Shown here: one piece after another, positions 48,174-55,151 of the stretch
Layout of the letters: every line of letters begins with the position of its first letter
How positions within the stretch are numbered: position 1 is the stretch's first letter
Assembly (NCBI GenBank): GCA_965217095.1
Contig: OZ244235.1
Location: 3,472,001-3,536,000 of the forward strand
Direction: 5' to 3'
From: CAYNZV01 sp965217095
Lineage (GTDB): Bacteria > Latescibacterota > UBA2968 > UBA8231
DNA length: 64,000 nucleotides
The notes under the pieces: generated by a model
Database searches by the model: none
What the model was told of the DNA's origin: nothing
Seen by the model: only the letters and a program-made list of their open reading frames with translations
Made by a program: the position numbers and the translations under genes

Positions 48174-48508
48174 AAGCCTCTACCCTAGTTGGGATTGCAC
48201 ACCTTAAACCGGACAGGCGTTCAAGTACCTTAGGATCCAGGTAGTGTGTTCCGCCATCCACCGTCAGACAAGCCCGCGGCGGCCGGATGCAAACGCGAGT
48301 ACGGCGCCGCGTCGATGCAGGCCCGGACGGATTTGCGCAGATGCTCGTTGGCGGATCACCACCAGAAGTTAATTCAGAGCCAGAGCAGTGTCAGGCTCGG
48401 CGCGACCTGCCCTTGACGCAAGTTGCGTGGGGGGTTTCTTTGCGAACTTCCACCATTCATTCGGGACCTAATGTCTCCGGTCCTTCCTCGCAGCCAGCGA
48501 CGGAATCT
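48174..48508. other. Divergent region upstream of the catabolic operon
   Basis: This stretch separates the broken CPBP gene from the CoA-transferase. The CoA-transferase frame is open for another 74 codons upstream, but those residues do not look like the family. It probably contains the operon promoter; I cannot place it with confidence. Confidence 0.35.
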
Positions 48509-49687
48509 ATGACAACCGGCATGCCATTGTCTCCGTACACAGTGCTAGACCTGACACGAGTGCGCGCCGGGCCAACCTGCGTCAGGCAGCTCGCGGACTG
48601 GGGCGCCGACGTCATCAAGATCGAGCCACCCCAGGACGGCGGCGAGGGGCCCGGTGGCGACTGGCACGGATTCGATTTTCAAAACCTCCACCGCAACAAG
48701 CGGTCGCTGACGCTCGATTTGAAGGCCCCTGAAGGGTTGGAGATCTTTCACCGTCTCGTCGAACGGGCCGACGTCGTTATCGAGAACTTTCGGCCCCAAG
48801 TGAAATATCGACTGGGCGCTGACTACGAGACGCTTGAGGGCATCAACCCGCAGATCATCCTTGGCAGCGTCTCAGGTTTCGGTCAGGATGGACCTTACGC
48901 GGACAGGCCGGGGTTCGATCAGGTGGCCCAGGGCATGGGCGGGTTGATGTCGATCACGGGAGAGCCCGGCGGCGGTCCGATGCGGGTCGGCATCCCGATC
49001 GCTGACTTGTGCGCCGGCATGTTCTGCGCCCAGGGGGTACTCCTGGCGCTGTTGGAGCGCGAGCGGTCCGGAAAAGGCCAGTGGGTGAAAACCTCGCTGC
49101 TGGAAGCCCAGATCCAGATGCTCGACTTCCAGGCGGCGCGATATTTAAAGGATGGTGAGGTCCCCGTGAGCGCCGGAAACGACCATCCAACCACCATTCC
49201 TACCGGGGTGTTCCCCACCGAAGACGGTCACATCAACATCGCCGTAGCTGGCCAGGAGATCTATGATCGCTTCTGCAATACGATTGGCGCCCCCGAGCTG
49301 ATAGTCGACACGCGGTTCAAGACAGCCGCCCTGCGCTCAAAGAACCGCAAGGAGATCAACCGGGCGATTTCCACCATCACTTGCACCAGGCCGAGCCGAC
49401 ATTGGATCGAATTGCTAAACGAGGCCGGATGCCCGTGCGGTCCCATAAATTCGATGGACCAGGTGTTTGCCGACTCCCAGGTGCGCCATCTCGCAATGAC
49501 GGCCCCCGTCGACCGTCCGCTCCTCGGCGAATTCGAGGTCGTCAACCAGGCCATCAAGCTCAGCCGCACTCCATCGTCGGTCCGCAACGCCACGCCGGAG
49601 AAGGGGGAGCACACCGACGCGATTCTGGCCGAGCTTGGATACGAGGCGGAGGTGATCCGCGAGCTTCACGCGCGCGGCATTATATAA
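48509..49687 (+). CDS. CaiB/BaiF (type III) CoA-transferase
   Basis: A 392-residue cytoplasmic CoA-transferase that moves CoA between carboxylic acids. Family segments are VLDLTRVRAGPTCVRQLADW, ADVIKIEPPQDGGEGPG, LHRNKRSLTLDLKAPEG, ADVVIENFRP, SVSGFGQDGPYADRPGFDQV and ADLCAGMFCAQGVLLAL, where the catalytic aspartate region lies. ATG 48509 is preferred; the longer frame has no family match. It is the first gene of a plus-strand operon with enoyl-CoA hydratase, DUF3830-like, amidohydrolase and racemase-fold genes, so it probably activates the pathway substrate as a CoA thioester. Confidence 0.88.
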   Translation: MTTGMPLSPYTVLDLTRVRAGPTCVRQLADWGADVIKIEPPQDGGEGPGGDWHGFDFQNLHRNKRSLTLDLKAPEGLEIFHRLVERADVVIENFRPQVKYRLGADYETLEGINPQIILGSVSGFGQDGPYADRPGFDQVAQGMGGLMSITGEPGGGPMRVGIPIADLCAGMFCAQGVLLALLERERSGKGQWVKTSLLEAQIQMLDFQAARYLKDGEVPVSAGNDHPTTIPTGVFPTEDGHINIAVAGQEIYDRFCNTIGAPELIVDTRFKTAALRSKNRKEINRAISTITCTRPSRHWIELLNEAGCPCGPINSMDQVFADSQVRHLAMTAPVDRPLLGEFEVVNQAIKLSRTPSSVRNATPEKGEHTDAILAELGYEAEVIRELHARGII

Positions 49688-49696
49688 GAAGCCCGT

Positions 49697-49701
49697 AGGA
49701 G
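49697..49701 (+). promoter_or_regulatory. Ribosome binding site positioned for an ATC codon
   Basis: AGGAG lies six bases before ATC 49708-49710, the codon where related enoyl-CoA hydratases would be expected to start. The first ATG in frame is 30 bases further on at 49738, too far for this site. Either the original ATG mutated to ATC or initiation is non-canonical. Confidence 0.5.
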
Positions 49702-49707
49702 AATCCC

Positions 49708-50511
49708 ATCAAAACGATTCAGCTCGATACGGACCGCATGCTGGCGCATGTAGAGAACGGTGTAGGTTGGATCACGTTCAATCAGCCCGAAAAACGCAAC
49801 GCTGTGTCCTTGGAGATGTGGCAGGCTATTCCAGAGATTGTCGCCGACTTCGCAGCCGACGATGCCGTGCGAGTGGTTGTCATGAGAGGGGCAGGCGACA
49901 AGGCGTTCGTGTCCGGTGCCGACATATCGGAGTTCGAGGAAAAACGCAGCACCAGCGACCAGATTGAGTTCTACGATCACGCGATGTCGGCTGCCAATGC
50001 GGCGCTCAGGTCGATCGCAAATCCTTTGATCGCCGTGGTTCGGGGGTTCTGCATTGGTGGTGGCCTGGGAATCGCGGTTACAGCCGATCTGCGCGTTTCT
50101 GCGGACGACGGACAGTTCGGTATCCCGGCAGCGCGACTCGGACTGGGCTACGGATTCCTCGGAATCAAAGCGCTGATGAACGTCGTTGGTCCGGCCTACG
50201 CCAAAGAGATTCTATTCACCGGGCGCCGCTTCGACGCGCAGGAAGCCAGGCAGATGGGCCTCGTGAACCGGGTTGTGCCGGCAGCCGAACTGGAATCGGC
50301 CGCGCGCCAGCTATCGGAGTCGATCGCCGCAAACGCCCCACTCACTTTGCTGGCCTCCAAGGCCGCCGTAAATGAAGGGACCCGAGATCCCCAGGACCGT
50401 GACCTGGCAAAGATCGAGAGCATGGTCGAACGGTGTTTCGCGAGTGAGGATTACGTTGAGGGTCGGAGGGCGTTCATGGAGAAGCGTGCACCCCGGTTCA
50501 AGGGGCGCTGA
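49708..50511 (+). CDS. Enoyl-CoA hydratase/isomerase (crotonase) family protein
   Basis: 257 residues from ATG 49738, or 267 if translation begins at ATC 49708 (ATC-KTIQLDTDR-ATG). Crotonase features: VGWITFNQPEKRNAVS, the oxyanion-hole segment GAGDKAFVSGADISEFEE, GFCIGGGLGIAVTADLRV with the second oxyanion glycine, and AKEILFTGRRFDAQEARQMGLVN. The glutamate that follows the FGIP segment in classical hydratases is Ala here (FGIPAARLGLG), so hydration may not be the reaction; decarboxylase or isomerase members share this feature. It lies 20 bp after the CoA-transferase. Confidence 0.85.
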   Translation: MKTIQLDTDRMLAHVENGVGWITFNQPEKRNAVSLEMWQAIPEIVADFAADDAVRVVVMRGAGDKAFVSGADISEFEEKRSTSDQIEFYDHAMSAANAALRSIANPLIAVVRGFCIGGGLGIAVTADLRVSADDGQFGIPAARLGLGYGFLGIKALMNVVGPAYAKEILFTGRRFDAQEARQMGLVNRVVPAAELESAARQLSESIAANAPLTLLASKAAVNEGTRDPQDRDLAKIESMVERCFASEDYVEGRRAFMEKRAPRFKGR

Positions 50512-50557
50512 GGCGCGAACACCTGCCCCAACAACATCTAACTCGGAAAAACCGAAA

Positions 50558-51075
50558 ATGGCAGAGAAACAATTGGCATATATCCGGCTGGGATTGCGCC
50601 AGCGCGGGGCCAGCACGAAACTCCGCATGCGGTGGGACCGTTCACCTTTGACCTGTGAGACGGTAACCAGGAGCTGCCGGTCGAAGAACAGGTCTACCAT
50701 GCGAAGTACGCGAACAACGAGATCTACAACCTGGTCCCGATGCCATACGGGGCGCCGCCGCAGGAGTGGGCGTGCCTCTATCCGGGACCTGGCGACCTGC
50801 TCTTCGCCCCGGTCAACGCGCGCCTTACGGGTGGCTTTGCGGGTGGCAACACGCTCTCTGGGCAACCGCTGGAGCCCAACGCGGACGGGCTCATCCTCGA
50901 CTTTGCGTTTTTCTACGAGCGAGGCAACAACCTGCTCAGTGCATACGGGATCGGGCCGAGCACCCTTTTCGCCACCGGGACCTCGTTCGATGAGCTTGAA
51001 GAATTGGCGGAGTCCTGCCGCGACGTCTGGTTTCGAGGCGCCGTCGGCGAGACCATGTTCATCGAACCCGCTTGA
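50558..51075 (+). pseudogene. DUF3830-like (cyclophilin-type fold) gene, broken
   Basis: ATG 50558 starts AEKQLAYIRLGLRQRG. The following family-like segments occur in another frame: VGPFTFDL, then a TGA, then DGNQELPVEEQVYHAKY and NNEIYNLVPMPYG. The rest, YPGPGDLLFAPVNARL and LDFAFFYERGNNLLSAYG, is well preserved up to 51073-51075. The order and the Pro-Gly-Asp-x-x-Phe and GNN features resemble DUF3830 proteins found with carboxylate catabolism genes. One frameshift near 50620-50635 and one stop inactivate it. Assignment is moderate. Confidence 0.55.
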
Positions 51076-51090
51076 AGGAGTCCTAGCAAA

Positions 51091-51945
51091 ATGATCGTGG
51101 ATTGTCACGTCAATATCTTCGAGGACCGCCACCGCGACGACGACTACGATGATAAGCGCGCCCACATGCGGCCAGGATTCTCGGGAAACAAAGCGGACGC
51201 CGACACGCTCTGCGCGGCCATGGCTGAGGTCGATAAGGCCATCATCTTTACGCTGCGCTACGGCGATTCGGTGGGCATTGAAGGCGATGACGAGACGACC
51301 GCCGCCGCCGTGACCAAGTACCCTGGCAAGTTCGTGGGTTTCGCTTATGTCGACCCGCGCCGCCCTGACTGTATGGAATTGCTGCGCCATGCGCATAAGA
51401 ATCTCGGACTCCGGGGGGTCAAGTTCGGCCCGATTTATAACGCGGTGGCGCTAGACGACCCAAGGCTGACGCCGGTTTACGAATACCTGGTCGAGAACGA
51501 TCTGCCGCTTACCATGCATATGGGGACGACCTATACGCGGCCGTCTCCGGTCGATCTGGGCCGGCCTATCCATGTCGAACCGATTGCGCTGAAGTACCCC
51601 GAGTTGAAAATGATCATGGCCCACATGGGACATCCCTGGTACGAGGAGTGCATTGTCATCATCCGCAAGCAGCCCAACGTCTATGCCGAAATATCGGGCC
51701 TGTTCTACCGGCCGTGGCAGTTCTACAATATGCTGGTCTGCGCGCAGGAGTACTTGGTCACTCATAAGATCTTTTGGGGCACCGATTTCCCGGTAACCAC
51801 GGTCGACGAATCGATCGCCGGGCTGCGCCATGCGAACCAGTTCGTCGATGGCACGGCGCTGCCGCGCGTGTCGGAGGAGACGATCGAACGCATCCTGTAT
51901 TCGAACCCGTTCGAACACTGGTGGCACGGCGACCCGCCGGCGTAA
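51091..51945 (+). CDS. Amidohydrolase family protein (amidohydrolase-2, ACMSD-like)
   Basis: A 284-residue metal-dependent TIM-barrel hydrolase or decarboxylase. It starts with IVDCHVN, where the usual D-x-H-x-H becomes H-V-N, losing one metal ligand. Further ligand regions are LPLTMHMGTTYTRP, MIMAHMGHPWYEE and FWGTDFPVT. Members decarboxylate or hydrolyse small carboxylic acids and lactones. AAGGAG lies upstream of ATG 51091. It sits in the catabolic operon. Confidence 0.85.
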   Translation: MIVDCHVNIFEDRHRDDDYDDKRAHMRPGFSGNKADADTLCAAMAEVDKAIIFTLRYGDSVGIEGDDETTAAAVTKYPGKFVGFAYVDPRRPDCMELLRHAHKNLGLRGVKFGPIYNAVALDDPRLTPVYEYLVENDLPLTMHMGTTYTRPSPVDLGRPIHVEPIALKYPELKMIMAHMGHPWYEECIVIIRKQPNVYAEISGLFYRPWQFYNMLVCAQEYLVTHKIFWGTDFPVTTVDESIAGLRHANQFVDGTALPRVSEETIERILYSNPFEHWWHGDPPA

Positions 51946-52017
51946 TGGCCGCAACCGTTGACCGTGAAGAGTTTCGCGCTACACGTTCCGTTGACCGCTG
52001 AGGAGAACGTTTCAGTG

Positions 52018-52824
52018 ATGACCGATGCGCCGAACCGCAAGCGCCTCGGACTGATCGTACCGAGCGATCGACCCGGAATGAGTCCGGATGACCCCCCTTT
52101 TCTCGGGGAAACCGGGGAGTACGGCCGGTGGATCGAGGAGCACGGCATCGACGGCGTAGAGGTACTTTTCGAAGCCTCGTTCAGCACGGGCAGCCACGCA
52201 CCCGACTCGGTCTGGCAGACCGGAGACCTGAAAGTTCTGGCCCCGCCCGCCCGCCGGCTCGCGGATGCAGGTTGTCATGCGCTGAGCTGGCCTTGCACCT
52301 GTGCCAGCTTCATCGGCGGTCTCGAATGGTCCCGCAATCAAGTCGCGGAGCTGACCCGGGCGACCGGGTTGCCGGCGACCAGCACCTCGCTCGCCATGCT
52401 CGCTGCCATCGAGACGCTGGACGCGGACACCGTTGACCTCCTGGGCCCGTACCCACCACCGGTGACTACCGCCTTCCAGCGATTTCTCAATGAAGCCGGG
52501 ATAGAGGTCGCGGCCATGGTAGCTCTGGACTGCGCCGACGACGGCGTGTCCATCAAGCTGGATCTCCTGCGCGAGGCCAAGCGCTTTGACGATGGCTTGC
52601 CCGGCCGCAACCACCCTCTGGTGATTCCAGACACTGCTGTCTACTCACTCAATGTTGTTGAGAAGGTCGAAAGTGAACTTGGTCGTCCGGTGGTGGCGGC
52701 CAATCAGGCAACGGTGTGGCAAAGCCTGAAAATGCTCGACATCGATTGTCATACGACGGATGCCGGACTTTTGTTTCGCGATCCGACGTCGCCCGTGCCC
52801 AGTGATTCACAGGGATCGCTCTGA
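52018..52824 (+). CDS. Asp/Glu racemase-fold protein (maleate isomerase / arylmalonate decarboxylase-like)
   Basis: 268 residues from ATG 52018 (GAGGAG upstream at about 51999-52004). The N-terminal half has RLGLIVPSDRPG and GIDGVEVLFEASFS. An active-site cysteine lies in the first position, HALSWPCTCASFIGG, followed by LPATSTSLAMLAAIETL. At the second usual Cys position the sequence is PDTAVYSLNVV, without Cys. Two-cysteine members racemise or isomerise, one-cysteine members can decarboxylate malonate-type acids. The one-cysteine pattern and the operon context (CoA-transferase, crotonase, amidohydrolase) suggest work on a dicarboxylic acid. The exact reaction is unknown. Confidence 0.8.
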   Translation: MTDAPNRKRLGLIVPSDRPGMSPDDPPFLGETGEYGRWIEEHGIDGVEVLFEASFSTGSHAPDSVWQTGDLKVLAPPARRLADAGCHALSWPCTCASFIGGLEWSRNQVAELTRATGLPATSTSLAMLAAIETLDADTVDLLGPYPPPVTTAFQRFLNEAGIEVAAMVALDCADDGVSIKLDLLREAKRFDDGLPGRNHPLVIPDTAVYSLNVVEKVESELGRPVVAANQATVWQSLKMLDIDCHTTDAGLLFRDPTSPVPSDSQGSL

Positions 52825-52848
52825 CATAGATGGTCAAAACGCCTCACG

Positions 52849-52855
52849 AGGAGGT
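52849..52855 (+). promoter_or_regulatory. Shine-Dalgarno site that fixes a GTG start
   Basis: AGGAGGT lies six bases before GTG 52862 and decides that start over an upstream ATG in the racemase tail. Confidence 0.75.
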
Positions 52856-52861
52856 AGGATC

Positions 52862-55057
52862 GTGAAAAGAATAGGGTCCACCGCGCAAAGGCTGAAGGAG
52901 CTGCCCTACGAAAAAAGGGTGTGCCGAACCGAGTACCACACTAGGGTCGTGACGCCGCGATCGGGCGATAGCGCCGTTTCAGGCGCCACCATAGAGGAGG
53001 AGGTCAAGGGTTGGGTTGAGGCCGGCCTCGAGGTCTGGGTCATCAGTGGCGAAAGGGACAGAGGTACGCCCCTCTGGCCTTCCAAGATCATGGAAACGCC
53101 TCCCGATGCAGACCCGGATCGCATCTCTAGATTTCTTGACCTGTGCCACGAGAAAGGCATCATCGTCCTCAGCTACTATCCCTTCACCTTCACCAAGAAG
53201 TTGGTCGAAATCCATCCGGAGTGGATGATCCAGATGCTGGATGATGGCCTACCCGAGATCTGGAACGAGGGATGGTTCTGCGTCAACTCGCCGTACCGGG
53301 ACTGGTTGCCCGAGTACCTCAACGAGATGTTTGACAACCTGGACTTTGACGGCATCTACTTCGATGACACCAACTGGGGCTCACATTCTGGTACCCAGCG
53401 GCTCACCGTGGGGTGTTGCTGCCAATATTGCCAGGAGCTCTACCTCAAGGAGACGGGGCAGCAACTGCCCAGCAAGGTGGACCTCGACTCCATGGACTTC
53501 AGGCGGTTCATGAACTGGCGCTACGACAAGTGGCTTGAAGGTATCGAACATGTCACGCAGAAGGTGCACACCAGGTATCCGGATGCCATCATTGACTGGT
53601 ACAACTACGATGGTTGTGCGCGCCAGACCCCGGATATGTGCTGGACCATGGGCCACCCGCTGAATCCAGTAAACGGAAGCTCCTATTTCTTCTCCAGACT
53701 GGCCTCGATTGAGAGCCCGACCTTTGCCGCAAAACGGTTCAAAGCTGCCGCACCTACGTTCGGGTTCTGGATGTGCCAAAGGCCGATACTTCCCGAGTGC
53801 GAGTCCCTCAGTTCTCCCTATCCCGCCCCGTACTCGCAAATGGTCTGTGGGTTGACGACCGTCGCCCACGGAGGGGCAGCTATCGCTCCCTTTCTCAAGG
53901 CGGGCGAACACACCGCGTTTGGGGATGCCGCAAAGTCAATCTTCACCGAGCTGAAAAAGCTGCGGCCGTACGTCGGCGAGGAATCGGTCAAGTATCTCGC
54001 CCTGCACTTCTCACAGCAAACCAGGGACTTTGGCTACTACAAGGAGGCGGACAACTTTTGGCGGCAGATGCGAGGGAGCTGCGAGATGCTCACTCGGTCG
54101 CAGATCCTCACCGATATAGTCTTTGACCAGCAGTTGACCTACGAAAACCTCTCGTCCTACCAGATGCTGATGCTCTCCGATGCAAGATGTCTCGCGGATG
54201 AACAGGTGGAAGCAGTTGCCCGGTTTGTGTCCGAGGGGGGGACTCTCCTGGCGACGTATGAGACCTCCCTCTACGATGAACTTGGGCAGCGGCGAGAAAA
54301 CTTGGCCCTGGCGGAGGTGCTGGGAGTGGACTATCGGAGTTCACCCGTGCTGCCCGAGGAGGATACGGGTGCTGTTGATCCGGCCACAGGCAACATCTAC
54401 GTGCCCCAGGAGAAGAGGCTGCGCGATCAGTTTGGCTATATCGTGGCTTTTGCCGCGAAACAGACGGATGTATCCATCAGGCCAGACAGCCAGATAAAGA
54501 CCCTGTTCACCAAAAGCAGCCTCCAGCACCAAGACGGCCGACCGCCTCTCGATAACTTCTATGCCTTTGGTGACTACGATTCCGGCTTGCCGGCGGTCAC
54601 GGTGAATTCCTTCGGCAAGGGCAGTGCGATCTACGTATGTGGCGACGTGGGAGGCGGGTATGACCGCAATCCGCTGCCCCAGCTAAAGCAGTTTTTCGCC
54701 TACTTGGCAAGCATTGCCAAACCGCCGATCGAGGTGGAGGCGCCCAGCGTCATCGAGGTCACAGCCACCAAGCTCAGTCCCAAAGAGGTATCCATCCACC
54801 TGCTCAACAATCCCTGGCCGTTCATGCCGTGGGAGCCTGGACGGGAACACCAGGCAATCAGTCAGATGTTTGAGAGATGCCTGTTCGTAAAAGAGGTGGT
54901 GCCGGTACCCGACGTCGGCATCACCGTGAATGGTTTTGAGGTTAAGAGCGCCTCGCTGCCACTACATGGCAAGGCGCTGGAGGTCGTGGGCGAACCAGCG
55001 ACGATCGAGCTGCCCAAAGTGGGAATCCAAGAGGTCGTCCTGTTAAAGCTGGCCTAG
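52862..55057 (+). CDS. GHL6-like TIM-barrel protein with trimerisation domain, paralogue 2
   Basis: 731 residues starting at GTG 52862. Domain order and many motifs match the gene at 188-2410: PLWPSKIMETPPDADPDRIS, EWMIQMLDDGLPEIWNEGWF, DGIYFDDTNWGSHS with the candidate catalytic aspartates, a cysteine cluster CCCQYC, then VFDQQLTYENLSSYQMLML and EGGTLLATYETSLYDELGQR. This copy has higher GC and no flanking repeats. The two copies differ throughout, so the duplication or transfer is old. It starts 37 bp after the racemase-like gene and could be its last operon member, although its domain family suggests glycan chemistry. Confidence 0.85.
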   Translation: MKRIGSTAQRLKELPYEKRVCRTEYHTRVVTPRSGDSAVSGATIEEEVKGWVEAGLEVWVISGERDRGTPLWPSKIMETPPDADPDRISRFLDLCHEKGIIVLSYYPFTFTKKLVEIHPEWMIQMLDDGLPEIWNEGWFCVNSPYRDWLPEYLNEMFDNLDFDGIYFDDTNWGSHSGTQRLTVGCCCQYCQELYLKETGQQLPSKVDLDSMDFRRFMNWRYDKWLEGIEHVTQKVHTRYPDAIIDWYNYDGCARQTPDMCWTMGHPLNPVNGSSYFFSRLASIESPTFAAKRFKAAAPTFGFWMCQRPILPECESLSSPYPAPYSQMVCGLTTVAHGGAAIAPFLKAGEHTAFGDAAKSIFTELKKLRPYVGEESVKYLALHFSQQTRDFGYYKEADNFWRQMRGSCEMLTRSQILTDIVFDQQLTYENLSSYQMLMLSDARCLADEQVEAVARFVSEGGTLLATYETSLYDELGQRRENLALAEVLGVDYRSSPVLPEEDTGAVDPATGNIYVPQEKRLRDQFGYIVAFAAKQTDVSIRPDSQIKTLFTKSSLQHQDGRPPLDNFYAFGDYDSGLPAVTVNSFGKGSAIYVCGDVGGGYDRNPLPQLKQFFAYLASIAKPPIEVEAPSVIEVTATKLSPKEVSIHLLNNPWPFMPWEPGREHQAISQMFERCLFVKEVVPVPDVGITVNGFEVKSASLPLHGKALEVVGEPATIELPKVGIQEVVLLKLA

Positions 55058-55151
55058 CTGCCTGGCAAATGTCATTGGTGGCGGGACACATGGTGGCCGC
55101 ACGGTATGTAGGGCACCCTGCCGGCGCACGGCGACTCGATCCATTCATTCC

